Assembly: GCA_013398055.1 (NCBI GenBank)
Contig: VZRS01009539.1
Location: forward strand, 434,001 to 498,000
DNA length: 64,000 bases
Direction: 5' to 3'
DNA from: Ifrita kowaldi
Lineage: Eukaryota; Chordata; Aves; Passeriformes; Cinclosomatidae
Under the pieces are notes generated by a model that worked only from the letters and a program-made list of their open reading frames with translations, ran no database searches and was not told the DNA's origin. The position numbers were made by a program, and so were the translations under genes. Of this stretch, positions 37,641 through 50,400 are shown piece after piece (the first letter of the stretch is position 1; each line of letters begins with the position of its first letter).

Positions 37641-40053
37641 AAAGGTCTTTGTCTTGTCTGCAACTTCCCACTATGTATTTAAGTACAAAATATCTTCTTC
37701 AGATGGTAAAATAATAGTCTGTATTTCTTATTACCTCCACCTCTTCCACCACCAAAATGTTATGTAATTGAGAGATGGTAAAAGAACCTTTTACATATGT
37801 TTTTGCATTAAAGCTTCAAGATGTATGAAACTATGATGTCTTGCTTGAATTAGTTATAATATAAAAGTTAGCTATAATCGCTCAAATTCAAGTGTCTAAA
37901 GGCTCTATGATCAAGAAGCTGTTACTGCTGTGAACAATGAAAGGTATTTCTAAAATAAAGATGATGTTTTGCTTTGCTTTGTTTTGCTTCCAGATACCTC
38001 TATGCATTTATTCTTTCATATGCAAAAGTGGCATATGCTGAAATACACCTGAGAGTGCCAGCTCATTGTGATTTTAATTCCAAAAAGCAAACAGCAAGTG
38101 ACTGTTAATGTGAGAACTGTGACTAAAATTAGATATTCTCCGATGTAAATTTCTTATCAATATTTTAGATTAATATCTCTGCCTATGTTTTTTAAAAAGG
38201 TTGTATTTGAAATTCAAATCTAAGACAAGTTACTTGGCTTCCCTGAAATTCTCTAATAAACAATAGCAAATTTATTTTGTTATTGTCAAACAGAATTAGG
38301 CAGACACAGACAATATTGCTATTTTGCATTTTCAACAGTAAATGCAAAGTAACATATAGTGATGGGCCTATTATTTTCTGGGAAATCAAAATTATTCCTC
38401 TAAATAAAAAAAAATTGATTTCACCTTATTTTTCAGGTTGCCATATTCCATTACTAATATTGTAACAGAGATATAATATAACACCATTGACTATTTTGCA
38501 GAAAGCCTTTATTAAATGTTACTGCAAAATAACAGCTATTTTCTTTGACTGAAAATAGAACAAATCACACTTAATCCAAGCAATCTTTCAGCAAATCCAT
38601 TTAAACAAAAATCTACCATCACTGAGCGACTCCTACTGAATCCATCCACAGGATCATGACTTTCTCTGAGAAAAGAAAAAAAAACATCTTGACAAACTTA
38701 GTAGTTTTAACAGTCATCAGTCATTTTAGGTCCCATTTTGAGAGACACAACTAAAATGAACAAAACTGTATCCCAGTTCTCACTTATCTTGCCTATGCAT
38801 TGTGAGACCTAACATTAATGAAGAGCTGACAGTCAGACTTCCAGGTTCCCCAGCTAATGTCCTCCTAGATTTCTAATCATCCTGGTTCCTTGTTGCTCAG
38901 GGACATCAAAATAAGTCAGGATCAATACAATCAAATTACATTACATCCTATATTCCTATGTGTTTGTATATTCTAAGATATGGTAAGATAGATGCGAGTG
39001 GAGCAGGCTGACAGCAAGTCACAACAGATGGCTTCAGGTTGCCTTGGAGTCAAAGTGCAGAGGTCACATTAATGTTTACAGCCCAAATCTACAGTGATAT
39101 TTGCTCATCTAATCCCCAGCTGGATTTCTAATTTGCTTTTGAAATCCCTGGGTGTTAAGGACCCAAATGTGAGCCTCTCTGGCTCCCTGGGAGCTCTCAG
39201 GTGCAGCAGCTGAGTTGGTCTAGTGGCTCCCAGCACTGGAAGATTATCTCCCACACCTTCCCTTCTGGATTCTAGTAATCCTCAGACACCTTAGTGAACT
39301 GACTGGGGTCAATAAGCATATAGAAAAATATTAAAGTGTTTTTCCTCTATTTTTTTGAGTGTATTCCTTTTCGTGTGTATATTTTGGGTGGATGTTTGGG
39401 GGTTTTTTTGGGTTGTTTTTTGCTATTTCTTTTACCAAATCACAACCCTTAATGTATGAGTTTAGGGGGTCTTTTCCTGTTGTTCAAAGTGGGAAAGCTT
39501 TCTTCCTTGGCATGTTTTCCTTGCGAACTTGAAAGCTGCTCAAACACATAGATATGCATAAGGTTACACTTTCACACNCTTGCTTTTCCTTCAGTTTCTC
39601 CCACAGAATAAAGATTAAAGTTATGCCAGGGATATGCTACTTCTCCTCCCAGAACTGAAGGCAGAACATCTCTGAGTCACCTTGACTCCATGAACAGCCC
39701 TGCCTAAGCTGGCAGTTGAGGAAAATACTCACTTCACATTTACCACAAGAAATGCACACATGCATATGTAAAATATAAATTGAGGAATACAGAATAAGGA
39801 AAAGGGAAATGATTGGACAAGGCAAAAACCTCTGTGATGACTTTCATGAAGTTAGGAATCAATTTGTGCTATGCTCTGCATGTAGTCAGCAGACACAAAT
39901 TCCTACAGAGCCAGATTTTATTAGGCAAAATGAATCCCTGGAAATATCCAAGCTCCTACACTGAATTTTGGTATTTAAACATTCATAAATAGTAATTTGA
40001 TTAAAAATAGATGTCTATATTATAAACCTCTATACTTGAGATAATTTTCAAAA
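37641..40053. other. Unassigned stretch, one isolated n
   Basis: No gene recognised. A single undetermined base sits at 39578. The part at 39040-39310 is less AT-rich but I cannot place it in a family. Confidence 0.5.
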
Positions 40054-40488
40054 TTAATATAGTTAACAGAGGGAAAGTGGCACTTTCAGAATGTGGTCCA
40101 TCGCTCCTTATTATGGACATCTACCACAAGTCAGATAGGTTCTTCCCCAAATTACATTTTTCATTACAAAACAGAGTCTGAGGTGATGCACTCAGATACT
40201 GATGCTAGGTAGGATAAATCCTACCCTCTGCAGCAAGGAGAACAATCTAGTATTTCAATATTTGCATATTGAATGAATTCACATTGCCCTGCTTAGAGCA
40301 CAATGTCTATATGCAAAGTGTACATTCCCATCTGCACAACTTCCCTATTTTCTATATACTTCCATGTAATTATATTCTAAAATAAGGGATAATGCTGGGA
40401 ATAGAGATTTTACTTCCATAATATTTATTACCATGGGATATCACTGAGGCCAAGAACACAGTAGGATCAAAAGAAAAAAAAAGAAACA
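40054..40488. repeat. First copy of a 435/438-bp direct duplication at a contig end
   Basis: This segment is repeated at 40918-41355. Read base by base, the two differ only by three bases (CAT at 40925-40927 in the second copy). This copy ends exactly where the N run begins. That is the pattern of two overlapping contig ends that the assembler failed to merge, perhaps because they come from the two parental haplotypes. A true recent tandem duplication is possible but less likely. Confidence 0.97.
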
Positions 40489-40641
40489 NNNNNNNNNNNN
40501 NNNNNNNNNNNNNNNNNNNNNNNNNNNNNNNNNNNNNNNNNNNNNNNNNNNNNNNNNNNNNNNNNNNNNNNNNNNNNNNNNNNNNNNNNNNNNNNNNNNN
40601 NNNNNNNNNNNNNNNNNNNNNNNNNNNNNNNNNNNNNNNNN
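40489..40641. other. Assembly gap (153 N)
   Basis: A run of 153 undetermined bases. An apparent minus-strand frame crossing it (40441-40674) is meaningless. Confidence 1.
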
Positions 40642-40916
40642 AGGATTAAAAGTGGAGTATGTATCTGAGGTCACAAAAAAAGCAAAAGGTGAGATAGTAA
40701 AATGGAAATGGGCACTTGTGATGACAGGGGTTCACAAATCTTTAATTCTCAAAGGTTTTTCTATCATAATTTCAAAGCCAGAGATGCTGCTGTAGAATCC
40801 TCATTTCACTCTTTTCAGGGGAAGGAAGAATGGTCAGAAAGTTACTGATACTGTGACCTGTCTTCCACCATGCTGCCTGTTGAGGTTAGGAGTAAGGGTG
40901 TCCTACCCACCCCACC
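40642..40916. other. Small contig of unclear placement
   Basis: 275 bases bounded by the N run on the left and an isolated n at 40917 on the right. No gene or repeat family recognised. Because the flanking sequences overlap each other (see the duplication), this piece may be misplaced, or it may be a haplotype-specific insertion. Confidence 0.7.
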
Positions 40917-40917
40917 N

Positions 40918-41355
40918 TTAATATCATAGTTAACAGAGGGAAAGTGGCACTTTCAGAATGTGGTCCATCGCTCCTTATTATGGACATCTACCACAAGTCA
41001 GATAGGTTCTTCCCCAAATTACATTTTTCATTACAAAACAGAGTCTGAGGTGATGCACTCAGATACTGATGCTAGGTAGGATAAATCCTACCCTCTGCAG
41101 CAAGGAGAACAATCTAGTATTTCAATATTTGCATATTGAATGAATTCACATTGCCCTGCTTAGAGCACAATGTCTATATGCAAAGTGTACATTCCCATCT
41201 GCACAACTTCCCTATTTTCTATATACTTCCATGTAATTATATTCTAAAATAAGGGATAATGCTGGGAATAGAGATTTTACTTCCATAATATTTATTACCA
41301 TGGGATATCACTGAGGCCAAGAACACAGTAGGATCAAAAGAAAAAAAAAGAAACA
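40918..41355. repeat. Second copy of the 435/438-bp direct duplication
   Basis: Begins immediately after the isolated n at 40917 and is identical to 40054-40488 apart from a three-base insertion (40925-40927). Even the impure A-run near its end has the same length in both copies, which argues for the same locus read twice and not for an old duplication. Confidence 0.97.
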
Positions 41356-44300
41356 GAACAGGATAAGCAGCTATATGGATAACAAGAACATCTGCAATTA
41401 TATTAGATTAAACAAAAATTCATAAGGGATATAAACCTTCATGCTTCAGAGCATAAGCTAATCACTAACTGATGGGAATTAAGAAACTTCTGTTATGGAG
41501 AGGTTAATCCCTAATTGCCTACTACAGCATTTCTTGCAACACCGTCTGAAGCAAATAGTACTGCTACTGGATACTGGACAGAACAGACAATTAGTCTGAT
41601 GTTATATAATAATGTCTTGTGACTGCAACATACAAAACGCAAATCCATGTTTACCCTGGTTTCCTAAAGAAAAGAATCTTACATGACCACACTGTCTGCT
41701 GTCTGCTATACCCATCTAATATCTTCTGAATCCATTAGCCAGGTTCAACATTTGCCAAAGAAATTAAACCCTGGAGGATAATAAAATTCAGTAAAATCAG
41801 AGGTCTGGCCATGGAGAAAGGTCCAAGTTAGTGACATGGTGCCAGGAAATACTCAGGAAGAGCTCATCATCCATTTGGTGGGCCTGCTGCTAGCCAACCG
41901 TCCCCTTAATCCTGGCTGGCTGGCTGGCTGGCCCTTGGACTACTCAGAAGAATCTTATTCATGTCATCTCCTTCACTGGCAGGAGTTAGAGGAAACACAA
42001 GCAAAAGGAGAGTGCAGATGGAAGAGGTGGAGGTTAAACATGCAGATGTGCACAAAAGAAACAGCTGAAGGGCTAATGGAAATCTAGGAAATGGAGACAA
42101 AGTAATAAAACTGTATTGAATAGGTGAGTGGATGTAAAACAGTAATGTACAGAAACCTGAGTTCATTCACCTTTTTGTTCACAGAATAACTCATTTGAAT
42201 GTTCAACAAAAAATATCACTGAATGATAGAGGTTACATCGGGTTGCTTTCAATGAAGCAGTGCACCCTCAGCCTTCTGAACATCTTGTCTTCTACCTTAT
42301 TCCCTTTATTTCTGCATCAAAACCAGAGATCCATGGTAGCCCTGACACTTTTATGCATGAAAAATTATTCTGTCCTCACTTTTTCTCCTCAATAAAAGAA
42401 ATAAGCCACAGATCCACGTTCTATTTCTGCCCAGCACACCACTGACAGAATTAATACACAAGAGTTTGCTTTGTTTTGGTTCATTTTCAAAGGCTGTACA
42501 ATTAAACAGGGCCTGTACTCAGAAAGGATGGTAAGAAAGCCAGTAGTAGTAGACCTCATTTAAAATAGCTTGAGGGCTTCTCTAACTTATAGCATTTTTA
42601 TGAGACCCGTGAAAGGCTCTCTTTCTTCTCTGTTATTCATCCTGTGTATGTCCATCCCACAGGGTTGACAAGGTATTTGTGGGAAATCAGCTGTGCTGAC
42701 TCTATACAAGTAGAGAATTCTCCTCTGCTGGGAGCACTCTCCACTTGCAGATGAAATGCATTTGCTGTACTGCAGAGCAGTGCAAAATGATTAGAGCTGA
42801 ACCAAGACCTTAACTGACACTCATTATTACGGTATGTCTACACTGTAAGAAGATGTGTGATTGCAGCGTGTATCAGCATATTCGCACTGCCTTTCATTTA
42901 GCCAGGGAAGATACTATGACATGGAGCTTGAGGCTGAGTTTTTCAAGTCTGTTAGAGACCATTCTTACACAGTTCTTACACTGGGTGTGCATAAATGTAC
43001 ATTTGTGCACATCTATATATATTTATCCATACATATATGCATAGTAAGCATAGAGTAGAACAATAGCAGGAAATTAAATCAGGTCCAAGCATAGGCCATG
43101 CATGCAGTCGTCTGTTCTGGTAAATTACTGGAAAGTCTCCTGGCACAGCTTTGTTCCGAGATCTGGCACAATTCCTCAGCTGTGTACAGGAATTAACGTG
43201 GCTGAAGAACTGTAGGAAACAGGCAGCGTGCATATATGTGTTCCCTCATATGCCCATTTTTTGAAGCTACCAGAGAATGGACACAGTTAGGATATGACAA
43301 TTTGTCTAGGGGTAGCTGAACAAATACCAATGCTGTTCTATTGGTATGGTGCAATCAGTGACAAGTGGATGGTCACCACCACCCAAAATTACTAAACAGC
43401 GGCTATCCCTGGTACACCTTTACACCTGAGGATCACCATGAGCAAGCAGATTCTTGGCTAGATGAGACACTGGTGGAAATAATAATTTTCATCCATGTTC
43501 GTTCAAAGGCTTCTCTCTTATTCCCTGTTTGCCTTAGACTCTGGCTGCCAGATCACCATTCTCTGTTTTGTCTCTGTAGAAGAAGGATTCATAAAAAATG
43601 CTTAAATAACTGTTCCAAGAAATGATTCTCAGTGGGAGAAGAGAAATTTAAATCATTAGATGCAGAACTGAGTTTGCTGATCATTCTCCAGGGTTTTGTG
43701 TAATACTTGTCCCTGTAAGGCTTTTATAGGAGAACATGGTGAAGAGAAAGGTTTTTGTGGAGTGTATGTTTATAAGAATGAAAATACAGCTTTCAAAGTT
43801 GTTGCTATTCAATAAATCTCATTGCTTTTTACTGCACAGAGACATTATACCAGGAAGAAAGAGGGAAGGAATTTATTAATCCGGGAAATAAATAATATAT
43901 TTCTCTCTAAATTAAGTGTGTGGTAAAGGGTATTCAGCCCCATCTCTTCAAGAGCATTGAGAGGGGTTCTTACTTCTCCCTGAGCAGCTATGTTGGCAGT
44001 CTTCAGACAGGAGGAACAACTCTTGCCAACTGTCAGTAACAAATTGAAAAAATGACAAATTCAGCTTTAATAGAAAATTTGCACTGGGGAGAGCAAATAG
44101 CCAAGGAACATATGTACAAATTTTTAAGCATATGGGCTTCGTGCTGTCCCAGTAATTAATATAATACTGTGAGTGCCTTTATGTTCTCTCTTTTCTCCTC
44201 CATAATCTGTCCATAATGGAAGCTGTTTGGGATATGATCAACACTTGCTGCTGTTATACGTTATAAAGGACACTTGAAAAACATGTATTGGCAATTGGAT

Positions 44301-45334
44301 ACATAAAATACAGAAAGAGATGATGGAGCAGTAGATCTTGAAAAAAAGCAAAACAAAAACATATTATTAAAGACCGGATAAGAGATCCTTCAAAGTGCAA
44401 ACTACACCGTCCAAAATTTAAAGGCAACAAACAAGAGAATTACAAGACACAACTTGATTCAAACTTTCCCTTGCTAACCACACATCCCATTATTCTCTTG
44501 CGATACTGTGTTTCTGAACACTGAATATTTCTGGAGACTCCACGGATAATCTGTGCCTTGCAAATGTATCTTACCCACTCTTCAGAAACATTTAACCTAA
44601 ACTCACCAAAAGTGAAAAAAGAGCTTTGATTCACATATGTGTTAGATTGCTTCTTGATGTGAAAAAAATTCCTAATATGATCCTAAGGTGAGAATGGTTT
44701 GATGAGCAAAGTAGTAAGAAATTTCTATGTGAAGGTTGGAGAAACCATCACCCTTTAAACTAAACATGAGAGGAAGGATAAAGAAAAATTAAAGCTTATA
44801 GTGTGAAAGGTATTTTTTTTAAAGAGAAAATTCAGTTTAAAATCAATGGCAAATAATAATTGATTTCAGGTTTTTAATACTTGAAATATGAAATTTTAAA
44901 GAAACAGAAATAAAGAAACACTTTCATTATGAATTTTATCCAGTTCCACAAAATTTTAAAAATTTGTATCATAAAATCTGCTTGTCTGAAAATTTGGGGT
45001 TTTTTCTCCTCTGTTTCCCACATCATCCTGCCCCCTCCAGTGCAAAATAATTAAGAAGGGGACTTGCACTTTCAACACAATTTTCTTACAGTTTTACTTT
45101 CTCTTCAATGTAATCTATAAATCTTTCTCGAGACTAGTAAATGTCTGGATTATCAGAAGAGAAAATAAGATTTTATAATTCTGACCATTTTAGAATGGTC
45201 ACCTCTGATTATTGAAGGCATTTCAAAATATGAGACAATCACTAAATGAAAGAGTTTTAGACTGGCCAGATTAGAACATAATTGTCCATAAGATGATTTC
45301 TCATTCTATTTATCTGAAGTGTTTGATATTGGCT
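41356..45334. other. Unassigned stretch with a (CTGG)5 microsatellite
   Basis: No gene recognised. 41912-41932 is five tandem CTGG units. 43000-43040 is TA-rich. The plus-strand frame at 43365-43625 (86 codons) begins with a protein-like stretch but degenerates and has no known motif. All others are shorter or overlap on opposite strands. Confidence 0.5.
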
Positions 45335-45368
45335 TTCTGTCAGAATTATAATTCTGTCAGAATTATAA
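45335..45368. repeat. Perfect 17-bp tandem duplication containing a palindrome
   Basis: Two exact copies of TTCTGTCAGAATTATAA (45335-45351 and 45352-45368). The junction creates CAGAATTATAATTCTG, a perfect 16-bp palindrome at 45341-45356. Probably a slippage product; no function is implied. Confidence 0.9.
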
Positions 45369-46359
45369 TTTCTGACTACCTGGACAATATTTGCTATAGC
45401 ATAATAATTCCCATGGCCTTCTATCATCCTTCAAAACTCACAGATTCCAGGTACTCATGCATTTCTTGTGAGAAAAAAAAAAAAAAGAAAAAAAAACAGG
45501 CTTAAAAATGCCTAGGGCTGCTGTTCAATAGCAGACCTGAATGCAACATTGTCTGATCACTCTGTAGATTTTTATGACTTTTCAGGTCAGAATGGGGTTG
45601 GCTGACTGCATAAAGGGTTTCCCAGGATGCTGACACACAGCAGAATGCAGGGTATTAATGCCAAAATTCCTAGACCATGCATCTATTTTGATGCTATTTT
45701 GATGCAACAGCATCTGTTTCTGTAGAAAAGTATTTCTTTTGTCTTCCAAAAACATACAACGCCCATGTTATCAAAGACTGAGAGAAATAGGTTTTACTCA
45801 TCCAGATTGTAATACGAATTATAAAGTTTTGGTGAAAAAAAATATGACGGGTACCAACACCAAAAGAATTTAAAATATTTGGAATGCAATGCTAATATTT
45901 GCACCTCCAGTTTTGGTATTTATAGGATCAGAATATTCTCCAATATTTGCTTAAATTGACTATTATCACATGCATTCTGCCATTAAATTCAGCTTATAGA
46001 ATATTCACAGAAGGTAAACACAAATGAAGCAAAAAACTATAATGAAGAATTCAATTATTTTACTTGAGTTCATACCCAGAGAAATATTTCCTAAGTATTC
46101 ATTCAATATTGGCACCCATTGCTATATCAGTAAATCAAATGTTCTTTAAGAAGAACCATTAAAACATCATCACTTTTTCTTTGCTAAATTATAATTGCAG
46201 TTGTCTTCACTTGCTTGGGTCAGTGTTTAGCTGTCAATCAGGAGGGAAAAAAATCCATTATTGCATAATTCTTAATAAAAAGGCAAAACTCTTGAATAGA
46301 TATTCTCAATACACAGATCAGAAACCACGGCATGTAAGACAGAGTTGTCCTGCTCCTAG
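45369..46359. other. Unassigned AT-rich stretch
   Basis: No gene seen. An impure A run lies at 45474-45496. Confidence 0.55.
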
Positions 46360-46505
46360 CCATCCCTGGAATTGTCCCGGGCCAGTTTGGATTGGGCTTG
46401 GAGCAACCTGATCTGGTTGAAGGTGTCCCTGCCTATGGCAGAAGGGGTTGGAAGCTGATGGTCCTCAAGTATCTTCCAGCCCAAGCCACTCTAATATTCT
46501 GTGAC
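46360..46505 (+). mobile_element. CR1 LINE 3' tail
   Basis: Plus-orientation end of CR1: CCCTGGAATTGTCCCGGGCC, GGGCTTGGAGCAACCTGATC, GGTGTCCCTGCCTATGGCAG, AAGGGGTTGGAAGCTGATGG, ATCTTCCAGCCCAAGCCACT, and the terminal ATATTCTGTGA. Only the last ~145 bases of the element are present. Confidence 0.92.
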
Positions 46506-49500
46506 AGCTGGAATGAAAAATGATAGTTTTGGCTAGATGAGAGTACGGGTGCCTTCTTTTCCTGTCTGAGAAACAGGGTCTGGGTATGGCAAGTCTTGAG
46601 ATTTCCAAATTACTGAGGAGAAAACCAAGTGACCTCAAAAAGAGGAATGTAATATTATTGGAAAAACATAATTGTCTCTTCTGGAGAAAGACATCCACTC
46701 AAACTAGCAACAAGCCAATGAGATCCATGGGTTGTTACAGCATTTACAATCTATAAGGTGAGAGTAGTAAAGTATAAAAGAAAAACTATATGAACATTTT
46801 AAACCAAGAAACTCTGTAACCAAATCACTCTGCAAAACTTTTGGGGGAAAAATAAATTTAAGTGGTAGGTGGAGAGTTAACAGACTAGTTGAGCTACTTC
46901 TCAGAATATGAAGAAATTCTATAAACTTTCTGTAGTTTTGACAAATGAGCAATTTTATTAAAAATAGATTATATCTCCAAAAACTTCTCGACACTCTAAA
47001 TACATGTTCTCTCCCTGAAGATCCCTTTTGTGACTCCACTGTCACTCTAGGGATGAACAATAAAGTGTCTTTTCTCCCTCCAGCCTGCTACTCTTAGTGC
47101 TTTTGAATCCAGCCCATGCAGTGAAAATGGCCTTTTGCCTTCTCTAACTTTCTGCAGTTCATCAACTGAGTGTTGCAGCATAATAGATCGCCCTGCAAGA
47201 AAGGTGCTAGAGAATTTGGGACTATAAAGATGGAACCTCCAGACAGTCATTCAAACAGCCTTGCTAACGACCAAGTCTTTCACGTTACCAGCAAATTACC
47301 TGGCATCCCAAGGGGCTCAATTTAACAACAGTGATCATCAAGCCAGTTTATTGCTACTTTCTCTGGGGAATTTGAAAAGGCCCTTTCCTCTTTTCTTCTG
47401 TGAAACTCTTTAGCTTCAGAGTATCTGGTTTAACAAGCTCAGCTCAACATGGACTTATCCATAGATGTATTTCTTTATTCCTCTTGCCTCTGCCTTCCCC
47501 CCAACCTTATTAAGAGGGTAAGAACTATCTGGGATTAACCACTGCCTCTCAATAAATACAAATTACAGGAGACAACTGACTTAATAATTATTTTGCAACA
47601 TGCCAGTTACCTGATATGTATTTGCTTATCTGCTCTTTTCTGCAGAATTGTGACTGTGTTTACACAAGAATCTCAGCATTACGACTCTCAAAATTCGGAC
47701 TTTGAAAAGCTAAACCAGTCCTGCCATAATCATGAATTTGAAATAACACTAAACTGGATCTCACTTCAGTAAGGAAACAGCAGGTGGCCAGAACAAAAGA
47801 CACATCTATCATTTTCTTGAGACTGTAATAAATCCTCTAATCTTTTAGACTTATAAGACTGTTCATGTCTATTTCAGTCAAAACAATTTCTCATTCAGTC
47901 GCTTTTAACATCACCAAAGTCTGCTAGACTTTCATTATATCAAGCATCACCTTGTAACATTGTCCTCACCCCCTTATTTTTTTTAAACCCAGAGAAACCC
48001 TAGGGTATATAAAATTCAGCAGAGTAGCATGCATACAATATACACCTATGATTGCAGGCAGGAGCTGCCTTATTTTACTAGCAAAATCAACTCAGCACCG
48101 CAAAAGTAGCACACTCCCAGACGTAAGGATAAGAGACCTTCCTCCAGGCTATGGATTATAGCTCATGTATTTGGGTTACATTAGCATTTCACATTATAGA
48201 GGCTTGATTCAGCCATAAATTCCACCAGTGCAACAGAGGATGAGGGGCCTGAGACTACAGAAATTTACCCAGTGTGACCTGCACTCTCTCTTCACCAGTG
48301 TGGCATGGAGGGATCTACCACAGCTGCAGAAGCAGTCACAGACCACAGCAGTACAGCCCTCAGCGGTGTTTAAACTATTCCTTGTGCATGGATCCTGCCT
48401 CTTTGCAAACAGCCACATGGTCAAAGATTTCTGAACACTTTCCCCCAAGGCTAGGAAAAATGTTAATAAATGAGCAGGGCTCCGTCTAAACCATACATTG
48501 TGGGTACACAGGGCTTGCTCCTAAACCCTTGAAGCTGGGGAATTATGTCCCTCAAGGATATATTTCCTGCAGTTGTAGGATGCAACATCTTTGTTTTCCT
48601 CACCTATCTTTCCATTCCTTTTTCACAACAGATTCAATTTGACCTGTGTGTGAGAAGGGGCAGTGCATAATGGAAAATGAAGTTACACAGCAATGACTGT
48701 TCTCCACCCTGAACACCCACACTGCACTCAACAGGGTCTCATGGAGAAAATGAGATTATCAGTCCCCTCCTTCCCCTCCCAATCTTCCCCTTATAAAATC
48801 TGCACCTGGGTTTGTTTTGGCAGACTAACACCATTGTTGTATTCTAGCCAGCAGGTACTGAGAGATGCTGATTATAACATTTGGGATTGTTCTTTTCCCT
48901 GTTCTTCCTGCAGGAGAGGGAAATGTTATTTATAAATGAATACAATAAGTAGTAATTAACTGTTACATAAACCTAATTTCAGCATTGAAAAACATAATAA
49001 CAGTTTTTATATTAATTTCCCTGTTATCAAGGCTTCACACTGCTGAGAAGGATTTGGATGATGGGACTCAAGGCAGCTATAGCCCTGGGGAATGCAGTAG
49101 TAATGGGGCTGTCCTGGGGATGCTTAAAGTCATGGATCCCCAGCCCTGAAGCAGACAATATTGGCAGATGTATCCTGAAGCCAAAGACCCTGAAAGCTGA
49201 TACTAGCAGTGAAGCTCACAAATATAATCAAATTGACACTCTGGAAAACTTTTGTTTCATCACAAACTTTAAAAAAACTTGGATTTACATACATACTAAA
49301 AAAATTAAATGGATGAAATTACTTTTTTTTTTTGAGACTCAAAAATCCTTTTTATGACAGTGTGAGCCTGTATCTGTTTCACAGATACAGTTTACATCTC
49401 CTGGTTTTCTGTTTTCTGGACTAAATGGGTTTTTCAATCCTTTCCTGACAATTTATCTTTTTGTGATCTTTTGTTGTCTTTGTTGATCTCTTTTAGACTA

Positions 49501-49849
49501 CAGTGTTTGCCAGCCTGCTTGTTAATGAGTAGTACAAATTCTACACACTTTAACTGTATCAAAGACCTCAGTAGTTTGAACAGAAATAAATAATTACTTT
49601 TGTAAGTCCTACACACAACTCTGAAATTAATACACTTTAGAATGATATTGTGTTTCTTATAAGATTGTATATTTAACCCATATACAGTTTGTAGTGTACT
49701 TCTATTTTTCGTTTCTCTCCTTTTGTTTTCCATTTTTTAGAGTACCTTTTTGTTTTTGCTTCCTGAGTACACTTTGTAGTTGCCTTTCAGAAATTTCTTC
49801 TTATTGATTTCAGTCTAATTCTCTAATATACCATAATGTCTCTGAGTTA
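46506..49849. other. Unassigned non-coding stretch
   Basis: No gene or repeat family recognised. The minus-strand frame at 46704-47060 (118 codons) and overlapping frames on both strands at 48209-48489 are motif-free and likely chance. Confidence 0.5.
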
Positions 49850-50400
49850 CTCTCCTGTCCTCTAAATTGATATAACCACTCCTGAAGTCCTTCTACTTCT
49901 CGTAAGTATATTCACTATTCTGTCATCCATGTCTGTAATGAAAATATTAAATAATACACATCCCAGAAGTGCTGTATGTGGGGCCAATTTGTAAGAGCCT
50001 TCTAGTCTGGAAGAAAACTAGTGAGAACTCTGCTCTGAGTATGAAGGGTTTTTTTTCCCAATCAGTTCTTCATTTGCATCTGCTGTATTTGATCAAGACT
50101 GCATTTCCTAAATTTATTTGTAAAAATGCCATCCACATCAAAAGAAGTACATAAGTCAGACCATCAAATATATCTATATTCCTGCATATCCTCTTGGCCA
50201 GTTAACATGTCAAGAAGGAAATTCTGATGGCTTGGCATATTTTGTCAAATCCTGACAAATCCATATTGCCCTTTCCTTAGCACCTTATTATCTACCAGCT
50301 GCACAAAACCAGATTAACGATTTGTTTCTATCTCTTTTGGGGTATCAAAATGTGGTCAAATGCTTTTAAAGTCCTTGGGATCTCCTTTCTGCCACTCTAA
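49850..50400 (-). mobile_element. Fossil CR1/L3-like LINE, antisense reverse-transcriptase region
   Basis: The plus strand follows the reverse complement of an old CR1 reverse-transcriptase region: AATGAAAATATTAAATAATA, CACATCCCAGAAGTGCTGTA, CAATCAGTTCTTCATTTGCA, AAGACTGCATTTCCTAAATT, AAGAAGGAAATTCTGATGGC, TTGGCATATTTTGTCAAATC, CTGACAAATCCATATTGCCC and CACCTTATTATCTACCAGCT. Most words are recognisable despite many substitutions and no open frame. The far boundary (50350-50420) is unclear. The order and spacing make a chance match unlikely. Confidence 0.65.

Noticed and set aside
40441..40674. 77-codon minus-strand frame
   Set aside because: It spans the N gap.
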